Assembly: GCA_018266315.1 (NCBI GenBank)
Contig: JAFEAS010000079.1
Coordinates: forward strand, 24,260-66,837
From: Chloroflexi bacterium SZAS-1
GTDB taxonomy: Bacteria > Chloroflexota > Chloroflexia > Chloroflexales > Roseiflexaceae
DNA: 42,578 nt
Direction of reading: 5' to 3'
The notes under the pieces are model-generated. The model saw only the letters and a program-made list of their open reading frames with translations, did not search any database and was not told the origin of the DNA. Below, in pieces: positions 21,385-30,443 of this stretch (the first letter of the stretch is position 1; each line of letters opens with the position of its first letter). Made by a program: the position numbers and the translations under genes.

Positions 21385-24108
21385 CTAGCGCGCCGTAGGC
21401 CCGGCGGTTGGGGCGGCAGTAGCACCAATATTGACACGCAGCGGCAGTGGCGGCAAGTCGGTTTGGCAGCCAGCAGGCAATGGGTTGGGTGGGGTTGTCC
21501 CAAAGTAAGCCTGCATGATCTGCGTTACCGCTGGCACTGTGATGGTGGCCGAACCATCGCCCAGGTCGCCTGATCCTTCGACAAGCGCAAGCACTTCGAT
21601 CTGCGGATCGTTGTAGGGCGCAAACCCGACGAACCAGGAGTGGCTCTGGCGCACTGGTAGGCGTGCCTGCCCGTTGATTGGCGGTAATTCAATTTCGGGG
21701 CCGAACTCGGCGGTACCGGTTTTGCCAGCGATCTGCAAGCCCGAGCACGGGTCGTTTGCGGCTTTGTTCGCACCTTCGGTGACCGAGCGACGCATGCCCT
21801 GGTGAACGATCTGGAAGTAGGCTGGGTCAATCGAGATGCTCCGTATCGCCTCGGGTTCGATTTCGCGGATGATATTGCCGCGCGGGTCGGTGATCGCTTT
21901 CACCAGCTGAGGTCGGTAGAGGGTTCCGCCATTGGCTACTGCCACCCCGCCCGTAATGAGCTGGAGCGGCGTCACTTCGAGATCGCCCTGCCCAATGGCA
22001 GCGTTGTATAAGTCGCCAGTAGTCCAGGCTTCGAGCTTGGCCTTGGTTTTCCATTCGGGCGTGGGCACCCGGCCCGGCAATTCGCCCGCCAGCTTGACAC
22101 CGGTTGGTTCGCCAAGACCAAAAAGCTCAAGGCCAGCCGCAAAGCGCTTGTCGTTGAGGCCCTGAGGAATGTTTTTTTGCGCATCGGTCAGGTTCATCAC
22201 CTGCTCTTTATTCCCGCCTACCACCGACATAAAGAAAATGTTCGATGAGTGCAGCAGCGCATCGGATACATTGATATCGCCATACGCGCGCGAGCCAGCG
22301 TTGCGGTAGGTTTGGGTAACGCCCGGCGCAAAACGGTTTTCTACCACTAATGTCCCAGGGTCATGCACGCGGGTCTGGGCAGTGATAACGCCATCTTGTA
22401 GAGCAACCAGCGCATCAAACTGTTTTAGTGTCGAGCCGGGTGGGTATTGCAGCTGAATGGCGCGGTTAAGCAGCGGCGTAAGGCGGCGATTCTCGGCATT
22501 CGTCAGGTCGAGGATGGCACTTAAATCGCTGGTGCGCTGTGGGTCGGCCCAGATGTTATTGTCGTAAGCAGGCCAGCTGGCCATGGCTAGCACCCGGCCG
22601 GTCTTCACTTCCATCACAATGGCTACGCCCGAACGCATGGGTTTGTATTCGCGCTTGAAGGCAAACGAGCCGCTTTGCGCCAGGCGGCGTTGCTCGGCGA
22701 TATCGATCCAGTTGCGTAAAATTCGCTCAACCTGCTGCTGAAACGGCACATCGATCGTCAGAATCAAATTGTTACCATCGTGGGCCGGTTGCATGATTCT
22801 GGGGACCTGCACGGGTCGCCCGGCAATATCAACGAGCAGGCTGTTCCAGCCGAGCTGGCCGCGCAGATCATCTTCGTAGCTGGCTTCAAGCCCGCCTTTG
22901 CCGATCCGATCATATTCCTGGAGGTAGCGCGGTACGCCCAATTGGTCGGGCCGAAGCTGCTTCGTGACGATACCGCATTCCTCAGCATGGCCGAGCGATT
23001 CGAGCAAGCTACCAACCCACGAACGCGCGCTGTTCTGGCGCACCAGCTCGCATTCGGTGACGCTCCCAATATAGCCAAGTAAATGTGAGAACGATTGAAT
23101 CTGCCCGCTCAGTGGGTAGTTGCGCCGGTAATCTTGCTCGATCACCACCCCTGGCAGACTATCGGCGTTCTCACGGAGAATCAGCGCCAGATCGCGTGGA
23201 ATATCTTGCTTAATTGGCACGGTTTCGTAGCCGGGAACATTCGATTGCGCGATTTTTACGGCCAGAGGATTTATGAGCTTCAGGGTTTGGCTATAGACGG
23301 TGCTCAGCTTGAGCGCGTTACGAAGCGCTTGTGGTGCTACTGTCAGTTCAACCCAGGAAGTATCGCGCGGGCGGGCAATAGCGCTGAGCGCGGCAGGGCC
23401 AAGGAGTGTGCCTATATCGTCGCGTAGAGCGCTGTTTGTGTCGAGTGTGCTGGAAGGCGAAATCACCAGCGTACTGGTGGTAGTGATGATGGTACCGCCG
23501 TCGAGCGTGATTGGTTGGGTATCGGGTACGGGTGTGCCGCTCGTCGATGGCAGCCGCCGGGAAGGGCCGAACTCGGCCAGCGGGCGGTAGCGTGCTACCA
23601 GCTGGGCCGCGCCCTGGCGTTGTTCGGGGGCAAGCCGCAATAGCGCGGGTGGATGCTCTTCGAAGTGACGGGCTGTGGCGATACTTGCCGCGCCAATGCC
23701 TTGCGTAATATCATTCCGCAACACGGTGTCGTCGAGGGCAGTGGCTGGCGATATTGTGAGGGTATTTGAAATGGTGAGGAGCTGGCTCAGGCGGCTAAAG
23801 ACTTCGCTGCGCGCGGCAGGCTCGGTTATAGGCGACGGTAGATCGGCAGGGCGGATGGAGACCGTATAAATTGGCACACTTTCGGCCAGGAGTGTGTGCT
23901 GATCCGCCGCAAAAATCTCGCCCCGAATTGGCCGTATCGGCAGGTAGCGCTGCGTGCGTGCTTGCGTCGAGTCGCGGTAGCGCGCGGCTTCGTCGGGCGC
24001 AACCTGAAGTTGGTAGAGTCGGCCAACTAGCACGACCAGCACCACTAATGTCAGTAATTTTGGAAGTAGAAGGCGATTCATCAGATATGATTTGCCAGGT
24101 TTGATCAT
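21385..24108 (-). CDS. mrdA: Penicillin-binding protein 2, enlarged
   Basis: A class B PBP of 907 residues that crosslinks peptidoglycan during elongation. One N-terminal membrane segment (about 14-32) precedes RPIRGEIFAADQHTLLAES. The transpeptidase motifs are STLK (nucleophile Ser559), SSN (621-623) and KTG (796-798), spaced as in normal PBP2. The size is unusual: PBP2 is commonly about 600-700 residues, and the extra length lies between residues about 90 and 297. Within it a ~55-residue unit is repeated (116-170 and 213-268), each starting TLxISP. The canonical GYIG region resumes near residue 345. It follows mreD after 47 bases. The usual partner rodA is not present. Confidence 0.9.
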   Translation of the reverse strand: MIKPGKSYLMNRLLLPKLLTLVVLVVLVGRLYQLQVAPDEAARYRDSTQARTQRYLPIRPIRGEIFAADQHTLLAESVPIYTVSIRPADLPSPITEPAARSEVFSRLSQLLTISNTLTISPATALDDTVLRNDITQGIGAASIATARHFEEHPPALLRLAPEQRQGAAQLVARYRPLAEFGPSRRLPSTSGTPVPDTQPITLDGGTIITTTSTLVISPSSTLDTNSALRDDIGTLLGPAALSAIARPRDTSWVELTVAPQALRNALKLSTVYSQTLKLINPLAVKIAQSNVPGYETVPIKQDIPRDLALILRENADSLPGVVIEQDYRRNYPLSGQIQSFSHLLGYIGSVTECELVRQNSARSWVGSLLESLGHAEECGIVTKQLRPDQLGVPRYLQEYDRIGKGGLEASYEDDLRGQLGWNSLLVDIAGRPVQVPRIMQPAHDGNNLILTIDVPFQQQVERILRNWIDIAEQRRLAQSGSFAFKREYKPMRSGVAIVMEVKTGRVLAMASWPAYDNNIWADPQRTSDLSAILDLTNAENRRLTPLLNRAIQLQYPPGSTLKQFDALVALQDGVITAQTRVHDPGTLVVENRFAPGVTQTYRNAGSRAYGDINVSDALLHSSNIFFMSVVGGNKEQVMNLTDAQKNIPQGLNDKRFAAGLELFGLGEPTGVKLAGELPGRVPTPEWKTKAKLEAWTTGDLYNAAIGQGDLEVTPLQLITGGVAVANGGTLYRPQLVKAITDPRGNIIREIEPEAIRSISIDPAYFQIVHQGMRRSVTEGANKAANDPCSGLQIAGKTGTAEFGPEIELPPINGQARLPVRQSHSWFVGFAPYNDPQIEVLALVEGSGDLGDGSATITVPAVTQIMQAYFGTTPPNPLPAGCQTDLPPLPLRVNIGATAAPTAGPTAR

Positions 24109-24155
24109 AACGCTCGCGCGTTTACAATCGCGAAGCGAAGCTCAGGCACCCTACG

Positions 24156-24695
24156 CTAATACACATCAATTGGTACTTCGCCCCGGCGGCGGCTTTCGAA
24201 CCAGCGTAGGCTGAGAAATAGCGGGAGTGCCGGAATGAGTAACAGTACTGTTGTGGGCAGGGCCACTACGGTGATGTAAGCACGCAGATCGATTGGTGCG
24301 ATGAGCACCGAGTTCAAGAGAATGAACATCGCCTGGTAGCCAAGCGAACCCAGTACCACCCCTAGCAGCGGCAGAAGCCAATTCCCGCGACTGAGCCAGG
24401 CTAATGGCAATGTCGCTAACAATACTGCCAGAAGTAATGCCAGCGCGTGCGTTCCCAGCGCACTGTCAGCAAAGAGATCGAGCCCGAGCCCAGCGTAGAA
24501 TGCCCACCGGGCGGCGTTTGCTGGCCCATTAATCAGCGCGCGGCAGATGATGATCAGCAGTAACACATTGGGTACTGCGCCAAACAGCCGTGGTAGCAGC
24601 GTCGTTTGGGCCATGGCGGCTGCGAGCAGCACAAACGCCAGCCAGATCTCGCGGACAATGCGCTCTTCTATTCGTTTTGGCTGATTAGCACCCAT
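24156..24695 (-). CDS. mreD: Rod shape-determining membrane protein MreD
   Basis: A 179-residue membrane protein with about five segments, for example LAFVLLAAAMAQTTLLPRLF and VLLLIIICRALI. MreD is poorly conserved, so the call rests on size, membrane profile, the N-terminal TTLLPRLFGAVPNVLLL pattern and position between mreC and PBP2. It links MreC to the elongasome. The ATG at 24695 overlaps the end of mreC by 28 bases; a later start is possible, as the first 13 residues are hydrophilic and unconserved. Confidence 0.86.
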   Translation of the reverse strand: MGANQPKRIEERIVREIWLAFVLLAAAMAQTTLLPRLFGAVPNVLLLIIICRALINGPANAARWAFYAGLGLDLFADSALGTHALALLLAVLLATLPLAWLSRGNWLLPLLGVVLGSLGYQAMFILLNSVLIAPIDLRAYITVVALPTTVLLLIPALPLFLSLRWFESRRRGEVPIDVY

Positions 24696-25561
24696 GCATA
24701 GGTTACCCGGTCGGGATCGACGAATGGCCGCACGTCGGCGGTCTGGTTATGGCCGTCGATCTCGATATTCTCGATCGTGCCGATCGGGATGTCTTTGACG
24801 ATTGCTGCGCGCGGCAGCTCATTGTCGAACTGCGCCGTCAGCCCGGCAGTGAAAACGACATCGCCCTGAGCCAGCGGCTGTGCCCGATCGATGGCTTCGA
24901 GCTTGAGACGCGAGCCGATTTGCCATTGGCCCTGCACCACCCCGGTTGCCACGCTATTCTGATGGTAAACCTTGGCGCTCACCGCGCTGCTGTAGTCGGT
25001 GATCAGTAGCACACTGGCGCTGCGTGGCCCCACGTTTTCTACCACACCGATCAGGGTTGGCGGGCTGCTGCCTTCTTGCCCAAGCACCGCCATACCAGGC
25101 CGAATATGCTGTTCGGCCCCAGCATTGAGCATCAGCATGCGGCGGCCACCATCGGGCGAGCGCGCGCTCACATCGGCCCCGAGCAGCTGCCAGCCGCGCT
25201 CTTTCTCAATGCGTAGCTGGGCTTCAAGCTGATCGAGGCGCTGGCGTAGCTCATGTACCTGGATATTTTCGGCTTTGAGCTGGCTATTTTCGTGCTCAAG
25301 CGCCGTAACCCGGTCGCGTAGCTGCTGCACTTCGGTAAGGCTTTGCCCCACACCGCCCATGCTGTCGCCCAGGCGGCGCAGCGGCTGGATCAGCGGCGTG
25401 AGCACCGTTTGTACCTGCGCACGCAGCGGCCCGAGCAGGCCGCCCTGGTCGAGCACCAGCAGCAGCAGGGCTAGCACCAGTAGCGACACAATCAGGGTGA
25501 GCGAGCGATACGGCGATGGGCGGGGAAGCCGCATCGAGCGATTGCGAACGGAGTCACGCAT
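24668..25561 (-). CDS. mreC: Rod shape-determining protein MreC
   Basis: A 297-residue bitopic protein. A basic N-terminus and one membrane segment (about 19-40, LTLIVSLLVLALLLLVL) precede a coiled coil (about 65-120, rich in EVQQLRDRVTALEHENSQLK). Then comes the beta-rich periplasmic domain with VVENVGPRSASVLLITDYSS and GDVVFTAGLTAQFDNELP. MreC scaffolds MreB, PBP2 and other elongasome parts. It lies 76 bases after mreB and overlaps mreD, consistent with one transcript. Confidence 0.94.
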   Translation of the reverse strand: MRDSVRNRSMRLPRPSPYRSLTLIVSLLVLALLLLVLDQGGLLGPLRAQVQTVLTPLIQPLRRLGDSMGGVGQSLTEVQQLRDRVTALEHENSQLKAENIQVHELRQRLDQLEAQLRIEKERGWQLLGADVSARSPDGGRRMLMLNAGAEQHIRPGMAVLGQEGSSPPTLIGVVENVGPRSASVLLITDYSSAVSAKVYHQNSVATGVVQGQWQIGSRLKLEAIDRAQPLAQGDVVFTAGLTAQFDNELPRAAIVKDIPIGTIENIEIDGHNQTADVRPFVDPDRVTYAWVLISQNE

Positions 25562-25637
25562 GGCGAGTTTGGGGTATGGGGTGCTGGGTTACGTCAGCGA
25601 TATGTGTGGAGCGTACTACACAACCCAACACCAGCCT

Positions 25638-26717
25638 TCACTTATAGCGAATGCGACGGGTGCGCTGCGTGCTGTTCAAAATATCGCGGTAGATCGGGTT
25701 ATGAAATTCCTCGACCATTTTGCCAGCACCGCGTGCCACGCACGAGAGTGGATCTTCGGCGATATGCACCGGCATTTTGGTTTCGGCCTGAATGCGGCGA
25801 TCGAGGCCGTGGAGCAGCGCACCGCCACCGGCCAGCATAATGCCGTGCTCCATCACATCGGCCACAAGCTCGGGCGGGGTTTCTTCGAGCGCGGCGCGCA
25901 CTTCGGCGACGATGGTATTCACCGGGCCAGAAATGCCTTCGCGTAGCTCAACGCTCGATACTTCAACCGCCTTGGGCAGGCCGGTAAGCATATCGCGGCC
26001 ACGTAGCACCACTTTAATTTCTTCATCGAGTGGGTATGCACTACCGGCGGCTATCTTTACTTTCTCGGCCATGCGCTCGCCAATCAGTAGGTTATATTCG
26101 CGCCGGGCAAAGTTGACGATCGCTTCATCGATCTCGTCGCCAGCGGTACGAATGGAGTGGTTAATCACAATACCGCCGAGCGAAATAACCGCCACTTCGG
26201 TAGTGCCACCGCCAATATCGACGATCATCGAGCCCATCGGTTCGTCCACAGGTAGGCCCGCGCCAATCGCAGCCGCCATTGGCTCTTCTACCACGTAGGC
26301 GTCGCGGGCGTTCGCATTGAGCGCGGCATCGCGAGCGGCGCGCATTTCCACCTGAGTCACGCCCGAAGGCACCCCTACCACTACGCGCGGGCGCGGCGAA
26401 ATAACGCCGAACGAGCGATCGTGCGCTTTCTTGATGAAGTGGGTGATCATCTTTTCGACGACATCGAAATCGGCGATCACGCCATCTTTTAGCGGGCGCA
26501 CGGCGATGATGTTGGCCGGGGTTTTGCCAACCATCGCTTTGGCTTCAGCACCAACCGCTTTCACTTCCTTGCTTTTTTTGTCGATCGCCACAACCGAAGG
26601 CTCGCTGATGACAATGCCCTTGCCGCGGACATGCACCAGGGTATTGGCTGTGCCGAGGTCGATACCCAGATCTCGGCTGAAGGCTCCAAAGAGGGAGTTT
26701 AATGGATTGATGGCCAC
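25638..26717 (-). CDS. mreB: Rod shape-determining actin homologue MreB
   Basis: A 359-residue bacterial actin that directs lateral wall synthesis. Nucleotide-binding loops are visible: DLGTANTLVHVRGKGIVISE (phosphate 1), VDIGGGTTEVAVI (phosphate 2) and MLAGGGALLHGLDRRI (adenosine). EPMAAAIGAGLPVDEPMGSM is the connecting segment. The start is a GTG at 26717, with GGAGG eight bases ahead; the polypeptide begins MAINPLNSLFGAF, which holds the short N-terminal amphipathic patch. It is the first gene of the shape and division block and has a strong -10 upstream. Confidence 0.96.
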   Translation of the reverse strand: MAINPLNSLFGAFSRDLGIDLGTANTLVHVRGKGIVISEPSVVAIDKKSKEVKAVGAEAKAMVGKTPANIIAVRPLKDGVIADFDVVEKMITHFIKKAHDRSFGVISPRPRVVVGVPSGVTQVEMRAARDAALNANARDAYVVEEPMAAAIGAGLPVDEPMGSMIVDIGGGTTEVAVISLGGIVINHSIRTAGDEIDEAIVNFARREYNLLIGERMAEKVKIAAGSAYPLDEEIKVVLRGRDMLTGLPKAVEVSSVELREGISGPVNTIVAEVRAALEETPPELVADVMEHGIMLAGGGALLHGLDRRIQAETKMPVHIAEDPLSCVARGAGKMVEEFHNPIYRDILNSTQRTRRIRYK

Positions 26718-26791
26718 TGATGTATCCTCCAGCCACGATCAAGGTGAGGTGATCGGGCGGTGTTATCGCTATGTCAAGCCAGAGCGAGATT

Positions 26792-26800
26792 ATTATACCA
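26792..26800 (-). promoter_or_regulatory. mreB promoter, extended -10
   Basis: On the minus strand TG-G-TATAAT is a perfect extended -10 (hexamer 26797 to 26792). The matching -35 position reads AAAGCC, which is poor, as is usual for this type. The leader to the GTG is about 70 bases. Confidence 0.6.
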
Positions 26801-26837
26801 TAGGTTATTGCGAAGGCTTTCTGACAGCATCCTGACA

Positions 26838-29800
26838 TTATAGCCAGGGTGGCAGGTTGGTGGTGCCGATGTGCTCGATGCGCTGCAGCTCGCCTTCCAT
26901 GCCTAGACGGGCAAATACGGCGCATACTTCGCGTAGCAGGGCGGCACCGCGCTGGTGGTTGCCCTGAGCTAGCTCGTAGCGTGCCAGGGCATGCTGGGTG
27001 CGCGCACGCTCGTGCGGCATACTAAGCTCGGCGAAGATGCGCGTGCTTTCGGCGAAATAGCCCGGTACACTCGGTTGCGCTACCAGACGCGGCAGGTTGA
27101 TGGGCATTGTGCGTAGCGCTACTGCCACTTGTGGGTGTGTACCGAACTGCCCGAGTACCCGCCAGGCCAAGCCTAGTGCCAGATAGTCGTGCTGGGTTTG
27201 CGCGAGATCGAAGGCTTGTTGCAGGCTGGCTAAGGCTGCCGGAATATCGCCGCTGCCCAGGCACGCCTGCGCAAGCCGACAGTAAGTGTGTGCGTGCGCC
27301 GGCCAGCCTGCCGTTGTTGCCAGGCGTAGCGCTTGCCGCAGCTGGCCTTCGGCTTCGGCAAAGTGCCAGAGCGCCACCTGCGTACTGCCCAGGTTGGCGA
27401 GCGACTGATATTCGAGGTCGGGGTCGTTGATTTCGCGGGCTACGTCGAGTGCCGCAGTATAATGAGCTTCGGCCTGGGTATAATCGCCATTCCCCTCAGC
27501 GGTTAGTCCAAGATTGTTGAGCGTACCGCCCACGCGCAGCCGGTCACCCAGCTCGTTGTGCAATTCAAGTGCGCTCTGCATCGCGGCGGTGGCGCGCTTG
27601 AAATCGCCGTTGGCGCGGTGAATGACACCAATCAGGTTGAGGGCGCGCCCCATCTCGCGTAGGGCGTCGTGCTCGGTAGCGAGCAGCAACACGGCTTCAC
27701 CTAACCGTAGCGCTGCTTCGATCTGGCCCTGCTGAAACCGGCTCCAGCCCTGCAACTGAAGCGCCATAGCCCGTTCGACTGGCGCGCCAATTGCTTGCGC
27801 AATCCGTTCGGCCTGGGCGGCGCTCTCCTGGGAAGCGGCATAATCGCCCTGGCGCTCGCGCACTTCGGCCAGGCCATACCACGCACGGGCCTGGGCCACA
27901 GCGTCGCTTGCCAGCTCGGCGGCAGCGCGCATGGCGGTGTAACCAGCGGCGGCTTCGCTATAGCGGCCCTGCCAGAGCAGCATTTCGCCCAGGCCCTCGT
28001 AGGCCGTAGCGCGCCGCATTGCACCTGCTACATCGCGATCGTGCTGGGCCGGCAATAATGCCAGTACCTTGCGGTAGTGCTCGATCGCCACCCCGGCCGC
28101 ATACGTAGACTGGGCCTGTAATGCTGCACGCGCGTACCAATCGGCGGCGCGCTCGGGGTCGTCGGCGCGCTCGAAGTGTTCGGCGATCAGTCCGGCATAT
28201 TCGCCTACACGCTCGCCGCTGCGCTCGATCAGCCATTCGCCCGCCTGGGTATGGTATTGGCGGCGCTGGCGCTTTAATACACTATCGTAGGTTACCTGGT
28301 GTAGCAAGGCATGTTTGAACATAAACTCTTGCGTGCCAGCGAAGGAGGAGGTTGGGCGCGCTAATGTTAGCCCTTTGGCGCGTAAGGTCTCGAGTTCGTT
28401 GAGCGTGCGCATGATGCTGGCAATGTCGCGGGTGGCGCGCAGATCATTCTGGCGTGCGCTGCGGCCCGTGCGGCCATCGGAAGCCAGGCGCTCGGCGGCC
28501 GCATCCCAGAACACGCGCCCAATCACCGAGGCGCGCTGTAACGTCGTGCGTTCCTCCGGGGCAAGCGCATCGATACGCGCCTGTAGCACGCCGGTGAGCG
28601 TGGGTGGCACGCGGGTTTCGTCCAGGCGTGACTTTTCTACCCGCCACTTGCCGCCGTCCATCACAATAACACCATCCTCGATCAGCATCTTAATCAGCTC
28701 TTCAAGGTAAAATGGGTTACCTTCCGAACGGCTCACGATCAGGTCGATAAGCTCGGCGGGCATGCTGGGAAGCTGGCGTAATAGCTGCGTAACCATATGG
28801 CGGCTCTCTGGCTCGTTCAGCGGGCGGAGCACCATACGCAGATGGCTGGGCTGCTCGGTACCCCACGCTGGCCGCCGCTCGAATAGTGCCGGGCGGGTAA
28901 TAATAAGAATGAACACCGGCAGCTGTTCGCAGGCGCGCACCAGGTACTCAATCGCATCGAGCGAACCATCATCGGCCCAGTGAATGTCTTCCAGGCAGAT
29001 TAGTGCCGTGTATGCTTCGGTGGCCGCGGCAAAGAACTGGGCTAGGTAGTGAAACGCGCGGTCGCGCAGCTGGCGGGCGTTGTCGAGGATGCTGTGCAAG
29101 TAGGGATTCGCCGAAAAGTCGAAACCGATCAGGTGGCCGATGAATGGCGCGCGTTCGGTTCCGGCAGCACCCATAAAGCTGACCATGCCCTGCTCAAGCT
29201 TCTGGCGGGCCTCGGCGGCGCGGTCGCTATCCTGAATCTGGAAGCGATAAGCCAGCAAATCGCGGATGAGGGCGTAGGGGCGGCGGCCAGGTTCTTGCCC
29301 GGCGCGCCCACGAAACAGCCAGAACTGCTCATGTTGCTGGCTGCCCCAGTCGAGGAATTCATCGACCAGGCGCGATTTGCCAACCCCGGCATCGCCAATT
29401 AACGTAATGACCTGGGCGCGCTGCTGGCTGCGTGCCGTGCGCAGGGCATCTTGCAGCGCCCCAAGCTCGGCTTCGCGGCCAATCATAGGGATGGCGACAC
29501 CCTGCACGCCGCGCCCCGGCTGCTCAAAGGTGCGCGGGCGCGCGCCCCGTACCTCATACACCTGGACGGGTTCGGCCTTGCCTTTCACCGCCAGCGGCGG
29601 CAGCGGCTGAAAATCGAACAGTCCGCGCACATGGCGGTAGGTGGCATGCGAGATCAGGATGCCGCCGACCGGCGCAGCGTGCTCCAGGCGGCTGGCGAGG
29701 TTCACCGTGTCGCCCACCACCGAAAAATCTTCGCCCTGCCGCCCGCCGAGGAAGCTTACTATCACCGGCCCGGTGTTGATACCAATGCGCATCGCCAGGC

Positions 29801-30221
29801 GAATGCCGCGCTCGCGCTCAAGCTCGGTATTCAGCTCGGCCAGCGATGCATGCATATCGAGCGCGGCACGAATGGCGTGCTCGGGGTCGCGCTCGTTGGC
29901 GGTGGGAATGCCAAAAATCGCCATCACCGCATCGCCAATGAATTTCTCGATCCAGCCGCCATGGCGCGTAATCGCGGCTGCGAGGCGGCCAAAATAGGCG
30001 CGAATGACATCGCGCACATCCTCGGGGTCCATGGTTTCGGCGGTAGCGGTAAAGCCTGCCATATCGGCGAAGAGCACGGTGACGAGCTTGCGCTGTTCGT
30101 CGAGCGCGGCCAGCTGCTGGCGCAACGGGGCAATCGCCGCATCGGTCAGGGCATCGCCGAGTGATGCGCGGCGCAGCTCAAGCGCGGCGATCGTCTGCTC
30201 GATGTCCTCGCGGCTAGGCAT
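26838..30221 (-). CDS. Adenylate cyclase fused to AAA/STAND ATPase and TPR repeats
   Basis: A soluble 1127-residue signalling protein. Residues about 45-225 are a class III cyclase: Asp53 and Asp97 bind metal, Lys93 selects the base, and Asn174 and Arg178 stabilise the transition state in GDTVNLASRLE. The other base-selecting position is Ser167, where Asp or Thr is common, so ATP use is likely but not certain. Residues about 245-690 are an ATPase with Walker A GDAGVGKSRL and Walker B LICLEDIHWADDGS. The rest is a TPR array, with units such as NLGLTAEGNGDYTQAEAHYT. A short coiled coil precedes the cyclase. The architecture is common in Chloroflexota and cyanobacteria. The input signal is unknown. 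Confidence 0.9.
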   Translation of the reverse strand: MPSREDIEQTIAALELRRASLGDALTDAAIAPLRQQLAALDEQRKLVTVLFADMAGFTATAETMDPEDVRDVIRAYFGRLAAAITRHGGWIEKFIGDAVMAIFGIPTANERDPEHAIRAALDMHASLAELNTELERERGIRLAMRIGINTGPVIVSFLGGRQGEDFSVVGDTVNLASRLEHAAPVGGILISHATYRHVRGLFDFQPLPPLAVKGKAEPVQVYEVRGARPRTFEQPGRGVQGVAIPMIGREAELGALQDALRTARSQQRAQVITLIGDAGVGKSRLVDEFLDWGSQQHEQFWLFRGRAGQEPGRRPYALIRDLLAYRFQIQDSDRAAEARQKLEQGMVSFMGAAGTERAPFIGHLIGFDFSANPYLHSILDNARQLRDRAFHYLAQFFAAATEAYTALICLEDIHWADDGSLDAIEYLVRACEQLPVFILIITRPALFERRPAWGTEQPSHLRMVLRPLNEPESRHMVTQLLRQLPSMPAELIDLIVSRSEGNPFYLEELIKMLIEDGVIVMDGGKWRVEKSRLDETRVPPTLTGVLQARIDALAPEERTTLQRASVIGRVFWDAAAERLASDGRTGRSARQNDLRATRDIASIMRTLNELETLRAKGLTLARPTSSFAGTQEFMFKHALLHQVTYDSVLKRQRRQYHTQAGEWLIERSGERVGEYAGLIAEHFERADDPERAADWYARAALQAQSTYAAGVAIEHYRKVLALLPAQHDRDVAGAMRRATAYEGLGEMLLWQGRYSEAAAGYTAMRAAAELASDAVAQARAWYGLAEVRERQGDYAASQESAAQAERIAQAIGAPVERAMALQLQGWSRFQQGQIEAALRLGEAVLLLATEHDALREMGRALNLIGVIHRANGDFKRATAAMQSALELHNELGDRLRVGGTLNNLGLTAEGNGDYTQAEAHYTAALDVAREINDPDLEYQSLANLGSTQVALWHFAEAEGQLRQALRLATTAGWPAHAHTYCRLAQACLGSGDIPAALASLQQAFDLAQTQHDYLALGLAWRVLGQFGTHPQVAVALRTMPINLPRLVAQPSVPGYFAESTRIFAELSMPHERARTQHALARYELAQGNHQRGAALLREVCAVFARLGMEGELQRIEHIGTTNLPPWL

Positions 30222-30257
30222 GGGCGGGTGCCTCGGGTCGTTGGTGGTTAGCGATCA

Positions 30258-30286
30258 ATTATACTACGCTTGTGCCCGGTTGGCAG
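30258..30286 (-). promoter_or_regulatory. Promoter of the cyclase gene
   Basis: On the minus strand CTGCCA (30286 to 30281), a 17-base spacer and a perfect TATAAT (30263 to 30258) lie about 37 bases ahead of the ATG at 30221. Confidence 0.55.
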
Positions 30287-30372
30287 CCCCCACAATTCGC
30301 GCGCAGGCACGGCGTTCGGCTGAATGTTTGCAAACCGCTATGATTTAGCCATTGCGCCGCTTCATTTCATCC

Positions 30373-30381
30373 TGCTATACT
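30373..30381 (+). promoter_or_regulatory. Extended -10 promoter candidate of the ABC exporter
   Basis: TG-C-TATACT is the same extended -10 hexamer as ahead of clpP. TTGCGC lies 18 bases upstream as a weak -35. A leader of about 56 bases would precede the ATG at 30444. Confidence 0.5.
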
Positions 30382-30443
30382 TCATTATTACACAAACAAA
30401 TTCGAACTATAGGTGCGTCGCACATGGCGACTGGGAGCAAAGC

